Shown here: positions 56,591 to 64,000 of the stretch, piece after piece
How the letters are laid out: every line of letters starts with the position of its first letter
Position numbering within the stretch: the first letter of the stretch is position 1
Source: Rhizobium sp. SSA_523
GTDB taxonomy: Bacteria; Pseudomonadota; Alphaproteobacteria; Rhizobiales; Rhizobiaceae
NCBI RefSeq assembly: GCF_030435705.1
Contig: NZ_CP129382.1
Coordinates: forward strand, 3,404,501 to 3,468,500
Direction: 5' to 3'
DNA length: 64,000 nucleotides
The notes under the pieces: model-generated
Seen by the model: only the letters and a program-made list of their open reading frames with translations
Told to the model about the DNA's origin: nothing
Databases searched by the model: none
Position numbers and translations under genes: made by a program

Positions 56591-57129
56591 TGGTCAAGCT
56601 CATCCTCACCGGTCTCTGGGTCTGCGTCGTGACGCTGGGCGCAGTCTATTTTTCCGTCCAGATGTCGCTGCCGGAGCCTCCGGTGGATGAGGCGACGCTG
56701 ATGAAGGAGAAATCCGAACTCGTGAAGGGTGAGACCATCAATATCCCGATGCTGTCGGATGGCGCGGTGCAGGGCTATTTCCTCACCCGCATTTCCTTCA
56801 TGATGGACAAGCAGAAGATCAAGGGCGTGCATCTGCCCGTTACCGAACTGATGACCGACGAGCTGTTCACCCTGCTCGTCGGCAACAGGATGGTCAATCT
56901 CTCCGATACCAAAGCCTTCGATCTGAACGGCTTCCGCGACATGCTGAAACAGACGCTGAACAAGGACCTTGGGGATGACTACGTTCTCGAAGTGCTGGTC
57001 GAGCAACTGGATTACATGTCGAAGGACGACATCCGTGCCAATGGCGATCGCAGCCCGAGCAAACAAGTGGCGCCGATCAAGATCGTTGAAGGCGCCAAGG
57101 TCGAGGCGCCGGCCAGCACCGGCCATTGA
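56590..57129 (+). CDS. Membrane-anchored protein at the end of the flagellar cluster
   Basis: A 179-aa protein with one N-terminal hydrophobic segment (about 4-24, ILTGLWVCVVTLGAVYFSVQ) and a periplasmic domain of about 140 residues (GYFLTRISFMMDKQKIKGVH, ELMTDELFTLLVG, then FRDMLKQTLNKDLGDDYVLE). This is reminiscent of the FliL periplasmic domain but much diverged. Coupled to the preceding gene. A homologue normally ends rhizobial flagellar clusters; function not known to me. Confidence 0.65.
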   Translation: MVKLILTGLWVCVVTLGAVYFSVQMSLPEPPVDEATLMKEKSELVKGETINIPMLSDGAVQGYFLTRISFMMDKQKIKGVHLPVTELMTDELFTLLVGNRMVNLSDTKAFDLNGFRDMLKQTLNKDLGDDYVLEVLVEQLDYMSKDDIRANGDRSPSKQVAPIKIVEGAKVEAPASTGH

Positions 57130-57384
57130 GGCGAACCGACCGCATCGACGCCCCTCGGACCACAGCTTTCCGCCTTGAGCCGCCGCTCCGGCGTCTCAAA
57201 CCCTTCACGGCTGGACTTTTCTCAGATTGGTCTTTCCGTGTTCTGAATTTCCGGGCGTTTTTCCGTCTGCTTCGCCTTCCAAACCGTTGATCCCCAAACG
57301 GCATTAACCTTTTGTTTGCCTTGTCCATTCACAATGGCTTAACAATTGGCGGCCCTGCGCCGCGACCGCAGCAGTGGTGGGCAC

Positions 57385-59523
57385 ATGGTTTCCTCTGAAC
57401 GGCGAGACGGACGCAGCACTGAAGAGCGTCCGACGGAACGGCAAAGACCGGCAGGCAGCCTGTGGAAGACCCTCGTGCTTCTTGCGGCTGCCCTGGGCGG
57501 TGCCTCTGCGCCGCTTTTCATGCCGTCCCAGATGGCCCGCAGCTACAGGGTCGAGACGGACCTGCTGCTGCGCGACGCGGACGGCAGGCAGGCCGATGCT
57601 TTCCTGGCGGATGCCAAGAGGAGCCTGCAGACATCGACCTTCCTCGATGCCGCGATCCGGCATATGAAAACAGAGGCGCCAGGTCTCGCAGAGGCGCAGA
57701 CCCAGTCGGTCTTCGGCTTCCTGTCAGACCTCGTGACCAGACGCGACATGCGTCTGTCGGCGATGGAGGATGACGAAAGACGGGCTCTTGCCGGGGCGAT
57801 ATCGCTGCGGCGCGACGATGCCGCAGCGGGCGACGCGGCGCATGACGAGGGCGATCCGGTGGGTCGGCTCGTCCGCATGGCCATTGTCGCGGAGACGAAG
57901 GACCCGCAGCGCGCGGTTCTGGCAGCCAATGCCGTCGCCGACCTTCTGGCAGTATCCGGCGGCCGCGGCGGCGAAGCGCTTCGCGCCGGCGTGCATACGG
58001 CCCGCAAACAACTGGAAGAGGCCCAGGGGGCCTATGAGGCGATCGAGATTTCACCGGCCGACATGGAGGCCTACAGGATCTGGACCGCGGATCGACAGGC
58101 TCTGCTTGCCGAAAAAGCCGCAGTCGAATCCCGCTTGTCGGATGCAAAGGCGCGGCTGACCCAGGTCGCGGGCCTGAACGTGGACGACATCCTGGCGCAG
58201 AACCTGCCGGAGATCCTGCCTAAGACCCTGGCGGAGGCGGGGATGGATTCCGGCCTCGAAGATGCGCGCCGCCGCCATCAGGATGCTTTGCTCAAGGTCC
58301 AGCAGCTCTCCGAGGCGCTCGGGCCGCGTCATCCGAAACTCGTGGCGGCAAAGGCTGCCGAGGAGGATGCCCGCGCAGCCATCGCCAAAGTGGTCGCGGG
58401 CCTGGCAGCCGGCCTGAAACAGAATGTCGAGGGGCTGAAGCAGCAGCAAGGCGAGATCGAGACGCGGCTTGCCGGTTTGCAGGCTTTGCCGCAGGCCGAG
58501 ACTGCCGGATTGAAGATGGCGCGAGAGGCCGAGGTTGATGCGGCGCGGCGGGCCTATCTGCAGGCCCTGGACCGGTCGCGCGCCAATGCCGACAGCGCCG
58601 CGCAATCCGTGACACGCTTGCCGCCGGCAAGGCTTGCCGATGTGGAGTCGAGCGGCTTGCCGGCCTGGCTGTCGTCGCTCATGGGCGCGCTGGCTTTGTC
58701 TTGTCTGGCGGGCGCAGTTCTGCCCTCGCGTGGAAGACAGCCAGCCGCGCAGCACGAGAAGGTTTGGGCGCGCCGGACGGAGCCCGGCACGGAGGCCTTG
58801 ATGGCGGCGATCGCCCCCGCCCGCCCACCGGCTGGCGGGCCGCCCATGGTTTCGGCAGCGCAAAGGCCGGCCGGCTCTCTGCCCGCTGAAGGTCCTGCAC
58901 CTTCTGCGCCGATCAAGGCCCTGGAACACGGGGTGCCCCGGGCTCCGGCTCACCACGCTGCGGAACGCGTGCCGGTTGCGCCGGTTGCGCCGATTGTGCC
59001 CATGACAATGCCCTCCTTCGACGACTATTACCGGATCGCCCAGGAGGTCGCCAAAGAGGTTGCCCAAGAGGTCGCCGAAAAGGTCGCCAAAGAGATTTCC
59101 CACAAGACTTTCCATGAGATCCCCCATGAGGCTGGCCGGGAGGGTGCGGCGCAGCGCAGCGGATCGGCTCCGCAGGGCGCCGGTCTCCTGTTCAAGCGGC
59201 TGGCGGCCAATGATGATGGTCAGCGGCAGGCCGTGCAGCAGCACCGGCTGGAGACAATGCTTCTGGCACACCGCGCCGCGCCCTCCGGCGATCGGCCGCT
59301 GCCGGCTCTTTTGGCCGAGATCCTGGATCGGCATCCGATCGGGACGACCGAACAGGCCGAAACGGCGCCGCTGTCCGATCACGAGGAGCTCATGCGGCTG
59401 AAACAGGGGATCGCCATTCTCCGTCGCCAGATGGAAGAGCGGATCACCGAGGATCGAAGCGGCGAAGATCACGGGCACGCGCTGCTTGCGGCCATGCCAC
59501 GGCGCACTGCCTCGCGCGGCTGA
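57385..59523 (+). CDS. Wzc/GumC-like polysaccharide chain-length protein without kinase domain
   Basis: A 712-aa protein from ATG 57385. A transmembrane helix near 30-47 (TLVLLAAALGGASAPLFM) and a second near 420-443 (WLSSLMGALALSCLAGAVLP) enclose a long periplasmic region with coiled coil (ARKQLEEAQGAYEAIEISPA; QQLSEALGPRHPKLVAAKAA). The latter GPRHPKL is the typical Wzc/GumC motif. The C-terminal about 270 residues are cytosolic, Pro/Ala rich, with a repeated helix (AQEVAKEVAQEVAEKVAKEI), and lack Walker motifs or a Tyr cluster, so there is no BY-kinase. Likely guides export or length of an exopolysaccharide. Confidence 0.72.
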   Translation: MVSSERRDGRSTEERPTERQRPAGSLWKTLVLLAAALGGASAPLFMPSQMARSYRVETDLLLRDADGRQADAFLADAKRSLQTSTFLDAAIRHMKTEAPGLAEAQTQSVFGFLSDLVTRRDMRLSAMEDDERRALAGAISLRRDDAAAGDAAHDEGDPVGRLVRMAIVAETKDPQRAVLAANAVADLLAVSGGRGGEALRAGVHTARKQLEEAQGAYEAIEISPADMEAYRIWTADRQALLAEKAAVESRLSDAKARLTQVAGLNVDDILAQNLPEILPKTLAEAGMDSGLEDARRRHQDALLKVQQLSEALGPRHPKLVAAKAAEEDARAAIAKVVAGLAAGLKQNVEGLKQQQGEIETRLAGLQALPQAETAGLKMAREAEVDAARRAYLQALDRSRANADSAAQSVTRLPPARLADVESSGLPAWLSSLMGALALSCLAGAVLPSRGRQPAAQHEKVWARRTEPGTEALMAAIAPARPPAGGPPMVSAAQRPAGSLPAEGPAPSAPIKALEHGVPRAPAHHAAERVPVAPVAPIVPMTMPSFDDYYRIAQEVAKEVAQEVAEKVAKEISHKTFHEIPHEAGREGAAQRSGSAPQGAGLLFKRLAANDDGQRQAVQQHRLETMLLAHRAAPSGDRPLPALLAEILDRHPIGTTEQAETAPLSDHEELMRLKQGIAILRRQMEERITEDRSGEDHGHALLAAMPRRTASRG

Positions 59524-59748
59524 GCGCGAGCCAAAGGGTGTGTCGGTCACGGCGGTCAAAGACCTGGGAGACCGGGTTCCTATCCCGGAGATTTGGTATT
59601 ATAGGCTTCTGCCAGAACAGGAGCCCGCGCGCCCGGATGGTCTTTGCCGCCTCTGTCCGATAGGACGGGCTCCGGCATCGACATCGGGGAGAGGTCCGCT
59701 TGCCGCAGCAGGCGGGCATCGGCGTCCGGATCCGGCAAGGAGCAGCGC

Positions 59749-60648
59749 ATGGCCACCATTATCGACGGAAAGCAGAGAGCAGCCAATCTGACGGGCGTGG
59801 TGGCAAATGCCGCCGCCGTGCTGGAGAGCGAGGCCGGGATCCGGCCCGGTCTTGCCGTGGTGATCGTCGGCAACAATCCGGCGAGCCACGCCTATGTCAA
59901 TGCCAAGAGCCGTATGGCCAAGCAATGCGGCTTCAACTCCATGCAATACAGCCTGCCGGAGGAGACGACGCAGGACGAGCTGGAATCGCTGGTCGCCAAA
60001 CTGAATGCGGACCCCGCCGTGCACGGCATTCTCGTTCAGCTGCCGCTCCCCGGCCATCTCGATGCGGAACCGGTGACGCAGCTGGTGCGTCCGGAAAAGG
60101 ATGTTGACGGCCTGACGGTGGTGAATGCCGGCAAGGTGGCAAGCGGCGATCTGGCCAGCGGGCTGGTATCCTGCACCCCGGCCGGCGCCATGATCCTGCT
60201 GCGCGATCTCCATGGCGCGGATCTATCCGGTCTGAATGCCGTCGTCATCGGCCGTTCCAACCTCTTCGGCAAGCCGATGGGGCTTTTGCTGCTGGCTGCC
60301 AATGCCACCGTCACCATGGCCCATTCGCGCACCAAGGACCTGCCGTCCGTCTGCCGCCAGGCCGATATTCTGGTGGCGGCCGTCGGCCGGCCCTTCATGG
60401 TCAAGAAGGACTGGGTCAAGCCGGGCGCCACGATCATCGATGTCGGCATCAATCGCATCGATGCGCCCGAACTCGGTGAAGGCAAGACGCGGCTGGTCGG
60501 CGATGTGGCTTACGAGGAATGCGCGGAACGTGCCGGCGCGATCACGCCTGTGCCGGGCGGTGTCGGCCCCATGACCATCGCCATGCTGATGGCCAATACG
60601 GTGGTCGCCGCCTACAGGTCTCTTGGACGCCCGATCCCGACCTTCTGA
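59749..60648 (+). CDS. folD: FolD, methylenetetrahydrofolate dehydrogenase/cyclohydrolase
   Basis: A 299-aa cytosolic bifunctional enzyme that interconverts methylene-, methenyl- and formyl-tetrahydrofolate with NADP. ATG 59749 is preceded by AAGGAG. Conserved parts are [20 protein letters not shown] with [10 protein letters not shown] (catalytic Lys region), [44 protein letters not shown] (NADP site) and the ending [20 protein letters not shown]. Chromosomal housekeeping gene, marking the end of the motility region. Confidence 0.97.
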   Translation: MATIIDGKQRAANLTGVVANAAAVLESEAGIRPGLAVVIVGNNPASHAYVNAKSRMAKQCGFNSMQYSLPEETTQDELESLVAKLNADPAVHGILVQLPLPGHLDAEPVTQLVRPEKDVDGLTVVNAGKVASGDLASGLVSCTPAGAMILLRDLHGADLSGLNAVVIGRSNLFGKPMGLLLLAANATVTMAHSRTKDLPSVCRQADILVAAVGRPFMVKKDWVKPGATIIDVGINRIDAPELGEGKTRLVGDVAYEECAERAGAITPVPGGVGPMTIAMLMANTVVAAYRSLGRPIPTF

Positions 60649-60697
60649 TGCGCAGGAAAAGCCGCTGAGCCTGCCGGGGCTAAGCCCTCGCAACCGG

Positions 60698-61723
60698 TCA
60701 GGGCGGTGCGGGGCCGGTGGAGGCGCGGATATCCAGCTCCGCCTTCCACAATTCCTGCTGCGGCATCACTGTCTCCGGCTCCGTCACGGCGGCGATGAGC
60801 CGCGCCGCGATCCTCCGGCCCGCTTCGCGCAACGATGAGCGCGTCGTCGTCAGCGGTGTGGAAAAATGCTCCGGTTTCAGCAGCATCAGGTCGTCGTCAT
60901 GGGCGATCAGCGAGATGTCGCGGCCCATCTGCAATCCCGCTTCCCGAACCGCCCGCACGGCGCCAAGCGCCAGGACGGTGCTCGCGCACAGAATGGCGGT
61001 CGGGCGCGGGTCCAGGCGCAGAAGCCGCGTCATCTGCACATAGCCATTCGCGTCGCTCATCACCGTATTGCTGCAGGCCTCCGGTTCGAGCCGCAGTCCG
61101 CGGTCGGCGAGCGCCCTCTCGACGCCGATCTGCCGGCGGCAGGCGAAATCGAGATCGCCCGGCCCGTTGATCAGGCCGAAGCGGCGGTGACCCAGTGCCA
61201 GAAGATGGCGTGCTGCCGCATCGAAGGCATCCTCATTATCGACATCGAGAAAGGGATAGTCTTCGGCGATTCCGAGCGACCGGCCATGCACGATGAAGGG
61301 GAGCGCCAGGGATTTCGCCATGTCTATGCGCGGATCGCGGGCGCGCATATAGGCAAGATAATAGGCATCCACGCTGCCGCTGTTGACGAGGTCGCGAATG
61401 GCCTGCTCCTCCCGCTGCGGATGCGCCGGCATGATGACGAAATGGAAGTCGTGCTTCAGGCACTCGTCCGCCAGGCCGCTCTGGAATTCGGCGAAATGCA
61501 TATCGGCCGGCTGCTCATCCGAAATGGGCATGACCAGGCCGAGAGAGCCGGCCTTTCCGGTGGCCAGCCGCCGTGCCGCCCGGTTCGGGCGATAGCCGGT
61601 TTCCGCGGCCACCTGCATCACCTTTTGCCGCGTCTCGGCGTTCACCTCCGGATAGCCGTTGAGCGCCCGGCTGATCGTCGTCTGCGACAGTCCCAGAAGC
61701 TCAGACAACTGCTTCAAATTCAC
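60698..61723 (-). CDS. aglR: AglR, LacI-family regulator of alpha-glucoside uptake
   Basis: A 341-aa repressor. The start is taken as GTG 61723 (GAGAGG upstream on the minus strand), which puts the LacI helix-turn-helix at the very N-terminus: VNLKQLSELLGLSQTTISRA, LNGYPEVNAETRQKVMQVAA, ETGYRPN. The rest is a periplasmic-binding-protein-like sugar sensor (DAFDAAARHLLALGHRRFGL). Divergent from aglE with a palindromic operator between. AglR is identified from the aglE-aglF neighbourhood; the ligand is probably an alpha-glucoside. Confidence 0.88.
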   Translation of the reverse strand: MNLKQLSELLGLSQTTISRALNGYPEVNAETRQKVMQVAAETGYRPNRAARRLATGKAGSLGLVMPISDEQPADMHFAEFQSGLADECLKHDFHFVIMPAHPQREEQAIRDLVNSGSVDAYYLAYMRARDPRIDMAKSLALPFIVHGRSLGIAEDYPFLDVDNEDAFDAAARHLLALGHRRFGLINGPGDLDFACRRQIGVERALADRGLRLEPEACSNTVMSDANGYVQMTRLLRLDPRPTAILCASTVLALGAVRAVREAGLQMGRDISLIAHDDDLMLLKPEHFSTPLTTTRSSLREAGRRIAARLIAAVTEPETVMPQQELWKAELDIRASTGPAPP

Positions 61724-61936
61724 GATCAGACCTCTCCCGGCGCGCCTTTGCCCTTGCTCTTTGCCGTGCCGGCCGCCGCCGCTCGTCAATGCGCGTCCAG
61801 AACCTAGCAGGCGGTCGAACAAGCGACATCAAAAAATTGGACGTGCATGACACCCGCCCTAAATCATGCCACAGTTTGGCCAAAGGCGGCAGGACCGGCA
61901 GGTCTTGACAGGAGCGGAACGACGTGGCTTCTTCCA

Positions 61937-61952
61937 CTCAAAGCGCTTTGAG
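61937..61952 (+). promoter_or_regulatory. LacI-type operator, probably bound by AglR
   Basis: CTCAAAGCGCTTTGAG is a perfect 16-bp palindrome with the central CG of LacI-family operators. It lies 54 nt before the aglE ATG and 213 nt from the aglR start, so binding could block the aglE promoter or leader and autoregulate aglR. Confidence 0.8.
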
Positions 61953-62006
61953 GCCAAAAAGAGCCGGAATTACAGAATTCATATCTGGGAAACGGGAGGT
62001 ATTACC

Positions 62007-63368
62007 ATGAAACATCTATTGCTTGCCGGAGTTGCTGCCATGACTCTCGGCGTAACATCCGTTTATGCTGCAGATCTTAAGTTCGCCCCGGGCGAGGATG
62101 CCAAGTTCAACTGGAAGAGCTATGAGGACTTCAAGGCCGCCCATGGCGACATCAAGGGCCAGCCGCTGACGGTGTTTGGACCCTGGCGCGGTGACGACGA
62201 AACCCTGTTCCGTACGGTACTGGCCTATTTCAACGAGGCAACGGGCGCCAATGTCCAATATTCGTCCTCCGAGAATTACGAGCAGCAGATCGTTATCGAT
62301 ACGCAGGCCGGCTCGCCGCCCGATATCGCCATTCTGCCGCAGCCGGGCCTCCTGCAGGATCTCGCCTCCAAGGGCTTCCTCGTGCCGTTGAAGGAGGATA
62401 CGGCAAATTGGGTGAAGACGAATTACGGCGCCGGCGATTCCTGGGTCAAGCTCGGCACCTACAAGGGCAAGGACGGCCAGGATGCCTTCTTCGCCTTTCC
62501 CTACAAAGCGGATCTGAAATCGCTCGTCTGGTACGTGCCGGAAAATTTCGAGGAAGCCGGCTACAAGGTGCCGAAGACGATGGAGGAGCTGTTCCAGCTC
62601 TCCGACCAGATCGTTCAGGACGGCGGCACACCCTGGTGCATCGGCCTCGGCTCCGGCGGCGCGACTGGCTGGCCGGCAACCGACTGGGTGGAGGATCTGA
62701 TGCTGCGGATGAACACGCCGGAAACTTATGACCAGTGGGTGACGAACGAAGCGAAGTTCAACGACCAGAAGATCGTCAGCGTGATCGAGGAATTCGGCAA
62801 GTTTGCCAAGAACGAGAAATACGTCTCCGGTGGCGTTGCAGCCGTTGCCTCCACCGATTTCCGCGACAGCCCGAAGGGCCTCTTCGGCATCCCGCCCAAA
62901 TGCTACCTGCATCACCAGGCCTCCTTCATCCCGACCTTCTTCCCCGAAGGCACCGAGCTGGGGACGGATGCGGATTTCTTCTACATGCCAACCTACGCCT
63001 CCAAGCCGGAGCTTGGAACGCCGGTTCTGGGCGCCGGCACGCTGGTGACGATTACCAAGGATTCGCCGGCGGCCCGCGCCTTCATCGAGTTCCTGAAGAC
63101 ACCGATCGCGCATGAAGTGTGGATGGCGCAGTCCGGCTTCCTGACGCCGTTCAAGGGCGTCAAGACCGAGGCCTATGCAAACGACGCCTTGAAGAAGCAG
63201 GGCGAGATCCTGACCACCGCAACCACGTTCCGCTTCGACGGCTCCGACCTTATGCCCGGCAAGATCGGCGCGGGCGCCTTCTGGACCGGCATGGTCGATT
63301 TCGTCGGCGGCAAATCCGCCCAGGCGGTCGGCGATGACATCCAGCGGGCCTGGGACGGCCTAAAATAA
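62007..63368 (+). CDS. aglE: AglE, alpha-glucoside ABC transporter substrate-binding protein
   Basis: A 453-aa periplasmic binding protein, ATG 62007 with GGGAGGT upstream. Signal peptide about 1-22 (LLLAGVAAMTLGVTSVYA-AD). The body is of the extracellular solute-binding family 1: GQPLTVFGPWRGDDETLFRT, QQIVIDTQAGSPPDIAILPQ, PGLLQDLASKGFL and a C-terminal GAFWTGMVDFV. It matches AglE, which binds sucrose, maltose, trehalose and related sugars for import. A strong hairpin and then aglF follow. Confidence 0.93.
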   Translation: MKHLLLAGVAAMTLGVTSVYAADLKFAPGEDAKFNWKSYEDFKAAHGDIKGQPLTVFGPWRGDDETLFRTVLAYFNEATGANVQYSSSENYEQQIVIDTQAGSPPDIAILPQPGLLQDLASKGFLVPLKEDTANWVKTNYGAGDSWVKLGTYKGKDGQDAFFAFPYKADLKSLVWYVPENFEEAGYKVPKTMEELFQLSDQIVQDGGTPWCIGLGSGGATGWPATDWVEDLMLRMNTPETYDQWVTNEAKFNDQKIVSVIEEFGKFAKNEKYVSGGVAAVASTDFRDSPKGLFGIPPKCYLHHQASFIPTFFPEGTELGTDADFFYMPTYASKPELGTPVLGAGTLVTITKDSPAARAFIEFLKTPIAHEVWMAQSGFLTPFKGVKTEAYANDALKKQGEILTTATTFRFDGSDLMPGKIGAGAFWTGMVDFVGGKSAQAVGDDIQRAWDGLK

Positions 63369-63383
63369 TCGAGGGACAATGAT

Positions 63384-63418
63384 GCCTCGCGCCGCCGGCT
63401 CTTGCGGCGGCGCGAGGC
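63384..63418 (+). promoter_or_regulatory. Strong hairpin between aglE and aglF
   Basis: Perfect 13-bp stem GCCTCGCGCCGCC (63384-63396) with GGCGGCGCGAGGC (63406-63418), 9-nt loop, no T tract. Such hairpins after binding-protein genes usually protect the aglE message and reduce permease expression. Confidence 0.75.
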
Positions 63419-63561
63419 GCCCTGGCAGAAACGTCAGCTGAGTTTGCGGCAGACAAGGCGGCAGCATAACAGCAGACATGGAAGCAGGCCCAGCAGAGAG
63501 CATAGTACCGGCGGCAAAAGCCGGAATGAACCGGTCCTGAGGGGACCCGTGAGGAGGGGAT

Positions 63562-64000
63562 ATGGTCTCGCAGATCGTCGGAGCCGTCGGCGTGATGGTG
63601 GTTGGCGTGTTTGCCTGCGCGCTTTATTACTGGCTGTCCGACAGGCTTCTCAACCTGGCGCTTCCGGTGCGTGACGGGGATGTGATCCAGGCATCGCGCA
63701 ACCTCAACCGCCGTGCCGTGGTGCGGCCCTGGCTGTTCCTCGGCCCCGCTCTGGCCCTCCTCGGCATCTACCTCGTCTATCCGGTCATCGCCACCTTCAT
63801 CCTGTCCTTCTACGATCGCGGCGGCCAGCAATTCGTCGGGCTTTCCAATTATCGCTGGGCACTGTTCGATGCGGGCTTCCGCCAGTCGATCTTCAACAAC
63901 ATCCTCTGGCTGGCGGTGGTGCCGGCCGCCTGCACCTTCTTCGGCCTTGTCATTGCCGTGCTGACCGACCGCATCTGGTGGGGCAATATCGCCAAGAGCA
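63562..64000 (+). CDS. aglF: AglF, alpha-glucoside ABC transporter permease (partial)
   Basis: The first 146 codons of an inner-membrane permease, cut by the right edge. ATG 63562 follows GAGGAGGGG. Hydrophobic segments at about 5-25 (VGAVGVMVVGVFACALYYWL), 58-80 (FLGPALALLGIYLVYPVIAT) and 110-130; FILSFYDRGGQQFVGLSNYR is typical of MalF-type permeases of the family that works with AglE. AglG, AglA and AglK are expected next but lie outside the window. Confidence 0.92.
   Translation, partial: MVSQIVGAVGVMVVGVFACALYYWLSDRLLNLALPVRDGDVIQASRNLNRRAVVRPWLFLGPALALLGIYLVYPVIATFILSFYDRGGQQFVGLSNYRWALFDAGFRQSIFNNILWLAVVPAACTFFGLVIAVLTDRIWWGNIAKS

Noticed and set aside
1..64000. tRNA, rRNA, insertion-sequence transposase, integrase or attachment-site signals
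   Set aside because: None recognised on either strand, so transfer of the accessory blocks is argued only from gene order and composition.

Overview
The window looks like the chromosomal flagellar/motility region of an alphaproteobacterium of the Rhizobiaceae (Rhizobium/Agrobacterium/Allorhizobium type). The evidence is the GC-rich sequence, the rhizobial gene order (motA divergent from flgF-fliI-flgB, then motB-motC-fliK-rem-flgE), the rhizobia-specific MotC, MotE and Rem, the alphaproteobacterial FlaF/FlbT pair, RIME-like intergenic mosaic elements, and an agl (alpha-glucoside ABC) locus at the right edge.

Layout. 1-9.5 kb: motA (partial, minus) and a tightly packed plus-strand operon flgF-fliI-orf-flgBC-fliE-flgGAI-motE-flgH-fliL-fliP. 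9.8-17.1 kb: a glycosyltransferase block (DUF707 protein, GT-B-like protein, DUF3431 protein, GT2, GT41/SPINDLY). 17.4-18.3 kb: flagellin flaA. 18.4-22.5 kb: an ECF sigma factor and NrsF-type anti-sigma factor divergent from a bufferin (copper-responsive RiPP) operon. 22.5-23.3 kb: an AT-rich gap. 23.35-30.9 kb: one 2503-residue protein built almost entirely of octapeptides. 31-34.6 kb: a second GT41 enzyme and a DDD-type glycosyltransferase carrying an inserted FAMeT-like beta domain. 34.6-37.4 kb: cysD-cysNC (activated sulfate). 37.6-39.8 kb: two more flagellins. 40.2-57.1 kb: the rest of the flagellar regulon (fliH-like, motBC, fliK, transglycosylase, rem, flgEKL, flaF, flbT, flgD, fliQ, flhA, fliR, candidate fliJ/flgJ/flgN genes). 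57.4-59.5 kb: a Wzc/GumC-like protein without a kinase domain. 59.7-60.6 kb: folD. 60.7-64 kb: aglR, aglE and aglF (partial).

How the parts may work together. In the rhizobial arrangement I know, fliP is followed directly by a row of flagellin genes. Here that row is opened twice, before and after flaA, by about 26 kb of glycan, sulfate-activation, bufferin and repeat-protein genes. Two GT41 (O-GlcNAc-transferase-like) enzymes sit next to plausible Ser/Thr-rich acceptors: one beside flaA, the other directly downstream of the octad protein, whose repeat places about two Ser/Thr in nearly every eight residues. A hyper-O-glycosylated, possibly sulfated, giant surface or secreted protein is the most interesting hypothesis in the window. 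It is inference and not shown by sequence alone. The bufferin operon matches a recently described copper-protection system and has recognisable GTAAC-N17-CG(A/T)A sigma-F-type promoters on both divergent arms.

Limits: all homology statements are from motif recognition by eye. No database or structure search was run.
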